From the NCBI RefSeq assembly GCF_001659685.2, contig NZ_LXYE02000010.1, positions 1-64,000 of the forward strand: DNA of 64,000 bases, read 5' to 3'. The notes beneath the pieces were generated by a model. That model had not been told where the DNA came from. It saw nothing but the letters and a program-made list of their open reading frames with translations, and did no database searches. The position numbers and the translations under genes were made by a program. Shown piece by piece: positions 36,386 to 45,123 of the stretch; position 1 is the stretch's first letter, and each line of letters starts with the position of its first letter. The stretch comes from Labilibacter marinus. Lineage in GTDB: Bacteria > Bacteroidota > Bacteroidia > Bacteroidales > Marinilabiliaceae.

Positions 36386-39100
36386 TTAACCGTTCTTTTT
36401 TATATTTGCCTGAGCTGCTGCAACTCGTGCAATAGGCACTCTGAAAGGAGAACAAGAAACATAGTTCATTCCTACTGAATCACAAAATTCAACAGAACTA
36501 GGTTCTCCACCATGCTCACCACAAATACCTACCTTTAGGTCAGGTTTTGTAGAGCGACCTCTTTGAGTTCCCATTTCTACCAACTGTCCAACCCCTGTTT
36601 GATCTAATACTTGGAAAGGATCATGCTTCAGGATACCTTTTTCAAGATAAATAGGTAAAAACTTGTTGGCATCATCGCGAGAATAACCAAAAGCCATTTG
36701 TGTAAGGTCATTAGTTCCAAACGAGAAAAACTCAGCTACCTCTGCTACTTTATCTGCAGTTAATGCGGCACGAGGAATTTCAATCATCGTACCAACCATG
36801 TATTCCACTTTGTCGCCTCTTTCTGCAAAAATAATTTCTGCTGTTTGATGTATAATATCCGATTGCATTTTTAGCTCCTCAACTGTTCCAATTAATGGAA
36901 CCATAATTTCAGGAACTGTGGTAATACCTTTCGCTTTTAAATTTAATGCAGCTTCAATAATAGCGCGTGCTTGCATTTCGGTGATTTCGGGATAGGTATT
37001 ACCTAAACGACAACCACGGTGACCAAGCATTGGATTGAATTCGGATAAATCAGAAACCTTAGTTTTTACTTCGGCAAGACTGATACCCATTTCTTTAGCC
37101 ATTTCTTGCTGAGCAGCTTCGGTATGCGGAACGAACTCATGTAATGGTGGATCTAACAAACGGATGGTAACAGCATAGCCTTTCATAGCTTCTAAAATAC
37201 CTTCAAAATCTTCGCGTTGGAACGGAAGTAATTTGTCTAAAGCAGCTCTTCTTCCTTTTTCATCAGAAGAAAGAATCATCTCTCGTACCGTTTTAATTCT
37301 TTCTCCTTCAAAGAACATATGTTCTGTCCTACAGAGTCCAATGCCTTCAGCTCCAAATTCTCTGGCTGTTTTAGCATCTTTAGGCGTATCGGCATTTGTA
37401 CGCACATTCATTCGAGTGTATTTAGCCGAGAAGTCCATAATTGAAGCAAAGTCTCCATCTAAATCTGGTTGACGTGTTTTTACCCTACCATCATATACTT
37501 TACCTGTAGATCCGTTTAACGAAATCCAATCTCCTTCTTTATAGATGTTACCACCAATTCTTAAAACACGCTCTTTGTAATCTATTTTTAAAGCACCTGC
37601 ACCCGATACACAGCATTTACCCATACCACGAGCAACTACCGCAGCATGAGAGGTCATACCTCCACGTGCCGTTAATATACCTTTGGCCACTAACATCCCT
37701 TCTAAATCTTCTGGCGAAGTTTCAATTCTAACCAATATAGTATCTGGGTATTTGTTGGCTTCATCCGCAAAGAAAATAATTTGACCAGAAGCTGCACCTG
37801 GTGAAGCAGGAAGTCCTTTAGCCAATTCATTGGCCGAACCAATGGCATCCATATCAAATACAGGATGTAATAATTCATCCAATTTATTAGGCTCAACACG
37901 CATTAAAGCCAACTTATCATCAATTACCTTTTCTCGGTATAAATCCATGGCTATCTTAACCATGGCAGCACCTGTGCGCTTACCGTTACGTGTTTGTAAT
38001 AACCATAGTTTACCATCCTGAACAGTAAACTCAAGGTCTTGCATGTCTTTATAGTGTTTCTCTAATTTGTCTTGTACAGCGTTTAGTTCCCCATATACAA
38101 CTGGCATGGCTTCCTCTAACGAAGGATACATCATAGCTCTATCTTCCTCCAAAACGCCCTGCAGTTCTGCCCATCTTAAAGAACCTTCTTTGGTAATTTG
38201 CTGAGGGGTACGAATACCCGCTACCACATCTTCTCCCTGTGCATTAATTAAATATTCGCCATTAAACACATTTTCGCCTGTGCCAGCATCACGTGTAAAG
38301 GCAACTCCAGTAGCTGAATTGTCGCCCATATTACCATAGACCATGGCTTGTACGTTTACGGCAGTTCCCCATTCGTCAGGAATGCTTTCCATGCGACGAT
38401 ATAGTATAGCTCTATCATTATTCCAACTATCAAATACGGCCATTATCGCACCCCATAACTGTTCCCATGCACTTTCTGGGAAACCATGACCTGTTTGCTC
38501 TTTAACAGCTGCCTTAAATAGTTTAACTAGTTCTTTTAAATCTTCAACTTCTAAATCCGTATCTAAATCTACCCCCCTCTGTTCTTTCACTTCTTCCATT
38601 ATACGCTCAAAAGGATCTATCTCCTCTTTTGATTCAGGCTTCATACCTAATACAACATCGCCGTACATTTGTACAAAACGACGGTAAGAATCCCATGCAA
38701 AACGTTCGTTACCCGATTTAATAGCAATTCCCGCTACCGAATCATCATTCAATCCTAAATTAAGCACTGTATCCATCATTCCAGGCATTGAAGCTCTAGC
38801 TCCCGAACGCACCGAAACCAACAATGGATTAGTTTTATCACCAAAAGAAGTCTCCGTTAAAGCCTCAATGTTTTTAATTGCAGCTTCAACATCGGATTTT
38901 AAAAGATCAACAACGGCATCTTTACCTATATCGTTGTATTCAATACAAACATCAGTAGTTATAGTGAACCCTGGAGGCACAGGCACACCAATTAGATTCA
39001 TTTCGGCTAAATTCGCTCCTTTACCTCCAAGGAGATTCTTCATGTCAGCCTTTCCTTCTGCTTGTCCGTTTCCGAAGGTATAAACTCTTTTTACAGCCAT
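36386..39100 (-). CDS. ppdK: Pyruvate, phosphate dikinase
   Basis: 904 residues, the usual PPDK length. The N-terminal ATP-binding domain (MKNLLGGKGANLAEM near 20-35) is followed by the phosphohistidine domain with catalytic His485 in GGMTSHAAVVARGMGKCC, and a C-terminal PEP/pyruvate domain ending with the catalytic Cys in GICGEHGGEPSS (near 862). The enzyme interconverts pyruvate, ATP and phosphate with PEP, AMP and pyrophosphate and supports pyrophosphate-linked glycolysis or gluconeogenesis in anaerobes. It is monocistronic with its own terminator. Confidence 0.97.
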   Translation of the reverse strand: MAVKRVYTFGNGQAEGKADMKNLLGGKGANLAEMNLIGVPVPPGFTITTDVCIEYNDIGKDAVVDLLKSDVEAAIKNIEALTETSFGDKTNPLLVSVRSGARASMPGMMDTVLNLGLNDDSVAGIAIKSGNERFAWDSYRRFVQMYGDVVLGMKPESKEEIDPFERIMEEVKEQRGVDLDTDLEVEDLKELVKLFKAAVKEQTGHGFPESAWEQLWGAIMAVFDSWNNDRAILYRRMESIPDEWGTAVNVQAMVYGNMGDNSATGVAFTRDAGTGENVFNGEYLINAQGEDVVAGIRTPQQITKEGSLRWAELQGVLEEDRAMMYPSLEEAMPVVYGELNAVQDKLEKHYKDMQDLEFTVQDGKLWLLQTRNGKRTGAAMVKIAMDLYREKVIDDKLALMRVEPNKLDELLHPVFDMDAIGSANELAKGLPASPGAASGQIIFFADEANKYPDTILVRIETSPEDLEGMLVAKGILTARGGMTSHAAVVARGMGKCCVSGAGALKIDYKERVLRIGGNIYKEGDWISLNGSTGKVYDGRVKTRQPDLDGDFASIMDFSAKYTRMNVRTNADTPKDAKTAREFGAEGIGLCRTEHMFFEGERIKTVREMILSSDEKGRRAALDKLLPFQREDFEGILEAMKGYAVTIRLLDPPLHEFVPHTEAAQQEMAKEMGISLAEVKTKVSDLSEFNPMLGHRGCRLGNTYPEITEMQARAIIEAALNLKAKGITTVPEIMVPLIGTVEELKMQSDIIHQTAEIIFAERGDKVEYMVGTMIEIPRAALTADKVAEVAEFFSFGTNDLTQMAFGYSRDDANKFLPIYLEKGILKHDPFQVLDQTGVGQLVEMGTQRGRSTKPDLKVGICGEHGGEPSSVEFCDSVGMNYVSCSPFRVPIARVAAAQANIKKNG

Positions 39101-39406
39101 AATTAAGGAATTTTATAAGTTAGAAAATGTGAATTTTGGGATAATTCATTAACTGTGCTATTAAAGTAAGCGATTTTTTTTGAGAATTAAAATATTTTGA
39201 TAATTGAGTATTTTGAAACTGATATAATAAAACAGCTACTTTTCTTGTGTAGTAGGTGGTATAAGAGAAATATGATTTTTACTAGTTTTTTAGATTTACA
39301 TAATGTGTAAAGTGATGACATTTATGATAAAGATATGTTTAGGCCAATAAAAAAGGTCAACCAAATAAATGATTGACCTTTTAAAGTATTACTCAATTTT
39401 AAAATA
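39101..39406. other. AT-rich gap with one terminator
   Basis: Between ppdK (start side) and the dihydroorotate dehydrogenase-like gene (stop side) no coding frame is supported. A perfect hairpin AAAAGGTCAA/TTGACCTTTT at 39351-39382 flanked by A and T tracts is the likely terminator for the minus-strand gene whose stop is at 39407. The remaining bases are AT-rich and hold the presumed ppdK promoter. Confidence 0.7.
39350..39383 (-). terminator. Rho-independent terminator
   Basis: A 10-bp perfect inverted repeat with an 11- to 12-base loop, A-rich on the left and T-rich on the right, so it can act for the minus-strand gene that ends at 39407. Confidence 0.75.
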
Positions 39407-40414
39407 CTACACCGAATATTGTTTTATTATTTCTTTTGATTTCATCAGATAGTCAACGTACTGTGCTCTCTTGTATGCGAAAGGCTCTTTCAAATTATTT
39501 TTAGATAATTTTCCTTTAAACTCTGATAGATTATTGTAGCCTTTGTTTTTCATCCAAACAGCTAAATCTTCGAGCATGGTAGTAATTTGTACTAATCCAT
39601 TTTTATAGATAGTACTAACAATTTGTGCAGCATCGGCACCAGCTAACAACACAGAAATAAGATCTTCTGTATCATGAATACCATTATTGGCACATAAGGA
39701 TCCTTTCACAGTTCCAGACACAAGACCTGTATATCTCAATGCAATTCTATTATCATTTTTACTACTTAAGTTATAAGGCATTTTTAGCTCCTCATTTTCC
39801 GTATCAATATCTGGTTGGAAAAGACGATTAAATAAAATAAATGCATCTGCACCTACTGCATCAAACTCACGAATAACGTTAAGTGTATTTGAATAATATG
39901 GACTTAGTTTTACACTTACAGGAATGCTTAAAGCGGTTTTTACTTTATTCAAAGCTTCTACCTGTTCATGTTCTATTTCGGCCGAGCTTTTTTGCTCTTC
40001 AGAAATGGTATGATAGAAGTTTAATTCGATACCAGCAACGCCTGTTTCTTCAAGATATTTAGCATATTCTACCCAACTTACATCGTATAGGCAATTTAAA
40101 CTTGCAAATACAGGAATGGAAACAGCATCAACAACCTTTTTCAGGGCAATTAAGTGTGCTTTAGGTCCACTATGTTCCACTTGGGGAAATAAGGAAGTCA
40201 TTTCGGCATTTCGCTCGTCGAATTCATGCAAATCTTCATCTAATTCAGCTGCTTCTAAATGAATCTGTTCTTCAAAAAGCGATTTGAAAACGATGGCTGC
40301 AGCACCGGCTTCTTCGAGCTTTTGCGCCATATTTACATTGGTTACTAAATTGCATGCTCCAACTATAATGGGATTTTTTAATTCAATCCCCATGTAGGTT
40401 GTTTTTAAATCCAT
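39407..40414 (-). CDS. Dihydroorotate dehydrogenase-like protein
   Basis: 335 residues of an FMN-binding TIM-barrel of the dihydroorotate dehydrogenase superfamily: LKNPIIVGACNLVTN near 12-28, VFASLNCLYDVSWVEYA, VSVKLSPYYSN, and LCANNGIHDTEDLISVLLAGADAAQIVS, the FMN phosphate-binding part. Such orphan paralogues are common in Bacteroidota beside a true PyrD. The catalytic base position is not clearly conserved, so the substrate is unknown. It is encoded alone, downstream of an MFS gene with a gap of about 94 bases. Confidence 0.88.
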   Translation of the reverse strand: MDLKTTYMGIELKNPIIVGACNLVTNVNMAQKLEEAGAAAIVFKSLFEEQIHLEAAELDEDLHEFDERNAEMTSLFPQVEHSGPKAHLIALKKVVDAVSIPVFASLNCLYDVSWVEYAKYLEETGVAGIELNFYHTISEEQKSSAEIEHEQVEALNKVKTALSIPVSVKLSPYYSNTLNVIREFDAVGADAFILFNRLFQPDIDTENEELKMPYNLSSKNDNRIALRYTGLVSGTVKGSLCANNGIHDTEDLISVLLAGADAAQIVSTIYKNGLVQITTMLEDLAVWMKNKGYNNLSEFKGKLSKNNLKEPFAYKRAQYVDYLMKSKEIIKQYSV

Positions 40415-40508
40415 GGTAAGTTATTATTAAGGGGTTATATCATGAATTTATAACATCTTAGCTATTAAAATGTTTATGGCAAAATATAATTATGGCAAAA
40501 TATAGACT

Positions 40509-41651
40509 TTAATTTTGTGATGGGATTTTAATCTTTTGTACAAAAAACAAGGATACTAAGGCAATCAGGGCACCAGCAAAAAAAGGTATTCTGGAATCAA
40601 TCATCCAAAGGGCTCCGCCAACTACAGGAATGATAACGGCAGAAATATGGTTGATGGTAAAACCTACGGCCATGGATGGTGCTATATCTTCTTTATTACC
40701 AATTTTATGAAAGTATGTATTAACTGCCATGGCTGCGCCAAAAAAGATATGGTCAAGCACATACAACACTGCCACCAGAGTTTTGTCCTTTACTAAAGCA
40801 TAGGCGATAAAAATTCCAATTAATGAGATATACTCAATGGATAGGACCCACTTTTCTCCATATTTATTAATAGCCTTAGCGATTAAAGGAGCTACAAAGT
40901 ATGTTATTACATTATTAATGATAAAAAGAATAGCTATAGTTTCAACTTTATATTCGAACTTTTCAACTAGCATAAAAACGGCAAAAGCGACAAAAATCTG
41001 CCTACGAGCTCCACTTAAAAAGTTTAAGGTATAAAATAGCCAATACTTCTTTTTAAGCACCATGCGCTTGCTTTGTGCTGGTATCGATTTATCAACGGGA
41101 TTTCGGGTTAGCGCGTATAGTCCGCTTAATATGATTAATAATCCGAATAGTAAAAATATATCCGACAGATTAAAGTACTTGGTTAAAACCCAAATTAATC
41201 CACCTACTATAATATTGGTTATTGCACCAAAACTCTTTATGCGGCCTAGAACTATTGGAACCTGTTTTTTTGTAAAGTACTGTAGGGTTAGGCTTTTGTT
41301 GATGGTCTCGAAATAATGAAACCCTAAAGACATGATAAGGGTAGTAAATATAAGCCCTCCAAATGAAGGAAAGAAACCTGTTAAGCATACGCCAACTCCC
41401 ATTACCAAAACAGATAATGCTGCAATTTTATGTTCTTTGATGATAAGAATTAAGTACACTACTAAAAGTGCCATGAACCCAGGGATTTCTCTTACGGACT
41501 GAATAACTCCAATCTGAAATCCACTGATACCCACTTCGTCAACCGCAAAATTATTAAAGATGGTACGCCATGCTTGTAAACCAGCCACTATTGTTATAGA
41601 TAACAATAGCAGATAGGTATACATAGGGTTTTTTCTTAATTCTTTATACAT
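40509..41651 (-). CDS. MFS transporter
   Basis: 380 residues with 12 predicted membrane segments and the characteristic two-half MFS arrangement. The sequence shows no conserved substrate motif that I can use. It could be a small-molecule exporter. It follows the DMT-family gene by 33 bases and is read in the same direction, so these two probably form an operon. Confidence 0.85.
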   Translation of the reverse strand: MYKELRKNPMYTYLLLLSITIVAGLQAWRTIFNNFAVDEVGISGFQIGVIQSVREIPGFMALLVVYLILIIKEHKIAALSVLVMGVGVCLTGFFPSFGGLIFTTLIMSLGFHYFETINKSLTLQYFTKKQVPIVLGRIKSFGAITNIIVGGLIWVLTKYFNLSDIFLLFGLLIILSGLYALTRNPVDKSIPAQSKRMVLKKKYWLFYTLNFLSGARRQIFVAFAVFMLVEKFEYKVETIAILFIINNVITYFVAPLIAKAINKYGEKWVLSIEYISLIGIFIAYALVKDKTLVAVLYVLDHIFFGAAMAVNTYFHKIGNKEDIAPSMAVGFTINHISAVIIPVVGGALWMIDSRIPFFAGALIALVSLFFVQKIKIPSQN

Positions 41652-41684
41652 GTAATTGATCGTTTGTTGGATTTTGGTTGTTGG

Positions 41685-42611
41685 TTATTGAAGTTGTTTT
41701 GACTTTTTCTTTGCTGCTCTTTTGTTGGCAAGGCTATACAAAATCAGGGAAATGCCGATGATTATCATTCCTACAATAGGAATTAATTCAGGTTGTTCAT
41801 CAGGAAGTAATATCCAGCTTAATAAAGCTCCAAATATAGGTATGATGAATTTCCAAATGTTTAAATCTGACACTAAAACGTTGGGACGCTGCAATAACAT
41901 AAACCAGATGGTAAAGGCAGCAGCCGATAAAAAGCTTAGCCAACCTAAGGATAAGAAATAGGGCAAAGGTTGATTAAAACCAGTAAAGGGTTGAGAGTAA
42001 AGCGAGATTAAAAATAATACCAAACCTCCAATGCTCATTTGCCAAGCACTTAATACGGTTGAAGGTAATTGTCCTTTTTGTTTGGCAACAAATACATTTC
42101 CAATTCCGGATGAAATATTGGCCAATACCAAAATTCCCATACCTATTAATTGTTGGCTACCTTGTTTGTCGTCCCAGCCTTTATTGTAGGCTATTAATAC
42201 AATTCCTCCAATACCTAAAGAGATGGTGAATAATTTCATGAACGATAGCTTGTCGTTTTTTTGCATGGCCGATGAAACCAATGCAGCAAACAAGGGCTGA
42301 GAACCAATTAAGATGGCTGCTATAGCTCCAGGAACCATACTTAATCCAGTATAAAAAAGACTATACAATATGATAGTTTGGAATAGTGAAACACGCAAAA
42401 TCAACCAAGGGTTTGTTTTGATGGCGTTTACAAATGTTTTTAAGTTTTTAGTTAAAGGGATGATTAATAATCCAGCAATGAAAAACCTTAAGCCCGCAAA
42501 CTGCAATGGTGTAGTGTATTCCAAACCAATTTTTATGCCGGCAAAGGCAGTTGACCAAAGTAAACAAGCAATAATAGCTAAAGTATATGTATGCGAAAAT
42601 ATTTTTCTCAT
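41685..42611 (-). CDS. EamA/DMT-superfamily transporter
   Basis: 308 residues from the ATG at 42611 with ten membrane helices arranged as two EamA repeats. Motifs include ACLLWSTAFAGIKIGLEY at the start and LLPDEQPELIPIVGMIIIG near the end. Members export amino acids, nucleotides or drugs. The longer frame to 42680 adds a soluble, Cys/His-rich stretch with no homology signal, so I prefer the later ATG. It is adjacent to the MFS gene downstream. Confidence 0.9.
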   Translation of the reverse strand: MRKIFSHTYTLAIIACLLWSTAFAGIKIGLEYTTPLQFAGLRFFIAGLLIIPLTKNLKTFVNAIKTNPWLILRVSLFQTIILYSLFYTGLSMVPGAIAAILIGSQPLFAALVSSAMQKNDKLSFMKLFTISLGIGGIVLIAYNKGWDDKQGSQQLIGMGILVLANISSGIGNVFVAKQKGQLPSTVLSAWQMSIGGLVLFLISLYSQPFTGFNQPLPYFLSLGWLSFLSAAAFTIWFMLLQRPNVLVSDLNIWKFIIPIFGALLSWILLPDEQPELIPIVGMIIIGISLILYSLANKRAAKKKSKQLQ

Positions 42612-42928
42612 GATAAAATGTAAATAAGTAATGTGTTCATCTGACCAACAATACATCCTCTGAAAGAAATAATACCCCAAAAAAGGTGTTGTAAGGTTTA
42701 TATCTGAAGGTTAGAAAATCAAAGCAAGAAGTGTTTTGAAAATTCTTTGCAAAGAAAGCTATTTACTATGATTTGTAAAATAAAAGACCCACAATATCAA
42801 AGATAGATTTACTATGATTTCTGAATTTGTTTAAATAAAGTAGGTAAAAACTGTAAGGAATTAGAAAGACTTGCGTCTATATCATCAAATAAGATAAAAG
42901 AGTCTATTAATCTTTAAATATAGTTGCG
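42612..42928. promoter_or_regulatory. Divergent promoter region with a direct repeat
   Basis: The 317 bases separating the EamA gene and the RiPP precursor gene contain no gene. A 14-base direct repeat ATTTACTATGATTT lies at 42761-42774 and 42807-42820, 46 bases apart, compatible with paired regulator sites on one helical face. No clear TAnnTTTG box was found near the precursor. Confidence 0.4.
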
Positions 42929-43357
42929 ATGAAATTAGAAAGAAAAAGTATCCTAAAAGGAGTTGTTATAAGTGGAATGATTGCTGGGGCAATGCCAGCT
43001 ATGGCTAATTCAACAGATTTATTTAATTACGATACAATGGGAAGTGGTGCCGAACTAAGAGCTGAACTGTTGGAGCAATATGGTTCTCCTATTGATGTTC
43101 AAAACTTAAATAGTGAGGATTTTTTACTGGGAGAGAATAAATGTGGAGAAGGCAAGTGTGGAGAAAAAGCCAAGAAAGAAGGTACTAAGGAAGCTAAGAA
43201 ATCAGAAACCAAAGAAAAGACTTCGGAGGCCAAATGTGGTGAAGCTAAGTGCGGCGAGAAAGGTAAAAAGGAAGCTACCAAAGAAGCTAAAAAAGAAAGT
43301 AAAAGTAAAACTAGCGAAGCCAAGTGTGGAGAAAGTACTTGTGGTGGAGGTAAATAG
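42929..43357 (+). CDS. hvfA: HvfA-like RiPP precursor (secreted, Cys-pair repeats)
   Basis: 142 residues. A signal peptide covers about 1-27 (AGAMPAMANS). It is followed by a short conserved core (NSTDLFNYDTMGSGAELRAELLEQ) and a Lys/Glu-rich tail with three modules. Each module has a Cys pair of spacing C-x4-C: Cys72/77, 103/108 and 133/138, in the text KCGEGKCGE, AKCGEAKCGE and AKCGESTCGG. The CGExxCG motif is the core modified in HvfA/bufferin precursors. The encoded modules differ in synonymous codons while the protein is kept, which suggests selection on the peptide. The neighbours are a DUF692 oxidase and a DUF2063 partner. The modification (thiazole/oxazolone-type chemistry) is inferred by homology only. 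Confidence 0.85.
   Translation: MKLERKSILKGVVISGMIAGAMPAMANSTDLFNYDTMGSGAELRAELLEQYGSPIDVQNLNSEDFLLGENKCGEGKCGEKAKKEGTKEAKKSETKEKTSEAKCGEAKCGEKGKKEATKEAKKESKSKTSEAKCGESTCGGGK
43139..43354 (+). repeat. Three-fold repeat in the HvfA-like peptide
   Basis: Residues 71-142 hold three modules at a spacing of 31 and 30 residues, each with a CGExxCG-type pair followed by a KK-x-K/E-rich spacer. The DNA is divergent at synonymous positions (tgtgga, tgtggt, tgcggc), so it is not a recent tandem duplication. Confidence 0.85.
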
Positions 43358-43365
43358 TTTGTTTA

Positions 43366-43408
43366 GGGCTACCTAAGGAAGATTTGTGAAGTAGGTTATA
43401 GGTAGCCC
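43366..43408 (+). terminator. Hairpin between precursor and modifying genes (possible attenuator)
   Basis: GGGCTACCT at 43366-43374 pairs exactly with AGGTAGCCC at 43400-43408 around a 25-base loop. No T-run follows, so termination would be partial. It lies nine bases after the precursor stop and 140 bases before the DUF692 gene. Such a hairpin may let the precursor be made in excess of its enzymes. Confidence 0.45.
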
Positions 43409-43549
43409 GTATTCGGTTAAGTTGTGTGTTAGGCTGTTGTTTGAGTATGAGAAAGATGTTGTATTTGTGTAGTTTTTGATTCTTGAGTTGAGCATATCTT
43501 TTCAGAATTTGAACAACAGCTCTTTTATTGATTTGTGACTGTTTTATGT

Positions 43550-44377
43550 ATGGGTAAGGTAGGATTAGGTTTTAGGCGCGATATTGCAGATGAGTTTTTA
43601 GAGAATGAAAGCTTTACGCCCGATTTTATAGAGTTTGCTCCCGAAAATTGGATGGGCATGGGGGGCTATTGGAAAAAAGTGCTAGACAAAGCGGCTGAAC
43701 GTTACCCGATTACTTGTCACGGACTTTCCTTATCTATTGGTAGTCCTGAAGCATTGGATTATCATTTTCTAAAGGATTTAAAGCAGTTTTTAAAAGAATA
43801 CCAAGTAAGTATTTATTCCGAGCATTTATCCTATACAAAGAGTAAAAACGCACATTTGTACGATCTCTTGCCGGTGCCATTTCGCGATGATGCCATTAAG
43901 CATATCGTATCGCGTATAAAAGAAGTTCAGGAAATATTAGAACGTAAAATAGCGATTGAAAATGTATCCTATTATGTAACTCCAGGTGCAGAAATGGATG
44001 AGGCTACATTTGTTAAAGCCATTGTTGAAGAAGCAGATTGTGAATTATTACTCGATGTTAATAATGTATATGTAAATGCTTTTAATCATGGTTACGATGC
44101 TATCGATTTTATCAATAAAATGCCTTTAGATAAAGTTTCATATATACATATGGCTGGGCACGAAAAGGTAAGTGATGATTTAATTATTGATACCCATGGT
44201 CAGCCAATCATTGACCCAGTGTATGAGTTGTTTGATTCTACTCTTCGTAAAATGAATCCAGTACCTGTTCTGTTGGAACGCGATTTTAATTTTGAAAATT
44301 TTGATGCAATTGTGGAAGAGTTCGGTCAGTTAAAAAGTATAACACATAAAGCTTGGGAGGTAAATCATGTATCTTAA
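43550..44377 (+). CDS. hvfB: DUF692 MNIO-type RiPP maturase (HvfB-like)
   Basis: 275 residues from the ATG at 43550. It is a TIM-barrel DUF692 protein, the multinuclear non-haem iron oxidase (MNIO) family. Probable iron ligands are His57 (CHGLSLSIG), His92 (SEHLSY), Glu137 (IENVSYY), Asp169 with Asn171/172 (LLDVNNVYVN), His200 (YIHMAGH), Asp214 and His216 (DTHG), and Glu243 (LLERDF). MbnB and HvfB enzymes of this type oxidise Cys residues in a precursor with a partner protein. Its 3' end overlaps the partner gene by 11 bases. A GTG at 43535 is a possible earlier start. Confidence 0.9.
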   Translation: MGKVGLGFRRDIADEFLENESFTPDFIEFAPENWMGMGGYWKKVLDKAAERYPITCHGLSLSIGSPEALDYHFLKDLKQFLKEYQVSIYSEHLSYTKSKNAHLYDLLPVPFRDDAIKHIVSRIKEVQEILERKIAIENVSYYVTPGAEMDEATFVKAIVEEADCELLLDVNNVYVNAFNHGYDAIDFINKMPLDKVSYIHMAGHEKVSDDLIIDTHGQPIIDPVYELFDSTLRKMNPVPVLLERDFNFENFDAIVEEFGQLKSITHKAWEVNHVS

Positions 44378-45107
44378 CAAAAGCACCATTGATATACAAA
44401 CACAGTTGGCAAGTTATTGCAGAACAGGCCAGGAACAGGAAATAGAAAAAGTTTCGCAGGAGCGTGTAAAGCATTACAGAAGATTAGTTTTTAGCAATGT
44501 AAAAAACACCCTCGAAACAGCCTACCCTATTACGCTTGAATGGCTAAGTGATGATGAATGGTTAAAATTAGTGAATGACTTTTTTGAAATGCATGATGCT
44601 CAAAGCCCCAAGATTTGGGAATTACCTAAAGAATTTATGGAGTTTGTAACTCAGAATAAATATGCTGCTACCTTTAATAAACCTGCTTTAAACAACTTGT
44701 TATTGGTTGAATGGGTAGAAATAGAAGTGCATACCATGATGGATAAAGAATGGCCTGCAGTAGAAGCTAGAGGTGAAGTGTTGTTGCTTACTCCAGAATA
44801 TCAGTTATTACATTTAGATTATCCGGTTCATATATTTAATGGCGATGATGCACAAGATAAAAAAGGGGATTGGTTTATTTATATTTTTAGAAATAGAGAA
44901 ACAGACGGAGTTCAGTTTTTAAATATTTCAGCTCTCCACGTATTTGTATTGGAGAAATTATATGAAACCCCACTTACCTTAGATGATTTGTTACCAATTA
45001 TTTCTGCTGTTTTTGGACTTAACGATATGAAAACCCTACAAAATCACTTGAAAACCTTTTTCTCTGACTTAAGAAAAAAAGGTGCTTTGTTATCTAAAAT
45101 AGCCTAA
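44367..45107 (+). CDS. hvfC: DUF2063 RiPP maturation partner (HvfC-like)
   Basis: 246 residues. The N-terminal half matches the DUF2063 domain (VKHYRRLVFSNVKNTLETAYPITLEWL near 30-57), a helical domain of MNIO partner proteins. The C-terminal half (about 130-246) resembles a winged-helix peptide-recognition element. In homologues the partner helps the oxidase bind and position the precursor. It overlaps the DUF692 gene by 11 bases, so production is coupled. No DoxX-type HvfD gene follows; the next gene is read toward it on the other strand. Confidence 0.88.
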   Translation: MYLNKSTIDIQTQLASYCRTGQEQEIEKVSQERVKHYRRLVFSNVKNTLETAYPITLEWLSDDEWLKLVNDFFEMHDAQSPKIWELPKEFMEFVTQNKYAATFNKPALNNLLLVEWVEIEVHTMMDKEWPAVEARGEVLLLTPEYQLLHLDYPVHIFNGDDAQDKKGDWFIYIFRNRETDGVQFLNISALHVFVLEKLYETPLTLDDLLPIISAVFGLNDMKTLQNHLKTFFSDLRKKGALLSKIA

Positions 45108-45123
45108 TGTTTAGAGAATAAAC

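Noticed and set aside
43139-43354. A CRISPR-like array in hvfA
   Set aside because: The repeats encode protein, are imperfect at the DNA level, and have no unique spacers or cas genes nearby.
42929-43357. hvfA as a histone H1-like or metallothionein protein
   Set aside because: The Lys-rich tail invites this, but the signal peptide, the CGExxCG pairs and the DUF692/DUF2063 neighbours fit an MNIO precursor better.
43099-43376. Reading frames on both strands overlapping hvfA
   Set aside because: They arise from the Lys/Glu-rich repeats of hvfA, read in other frames. They have no start context or family signal.
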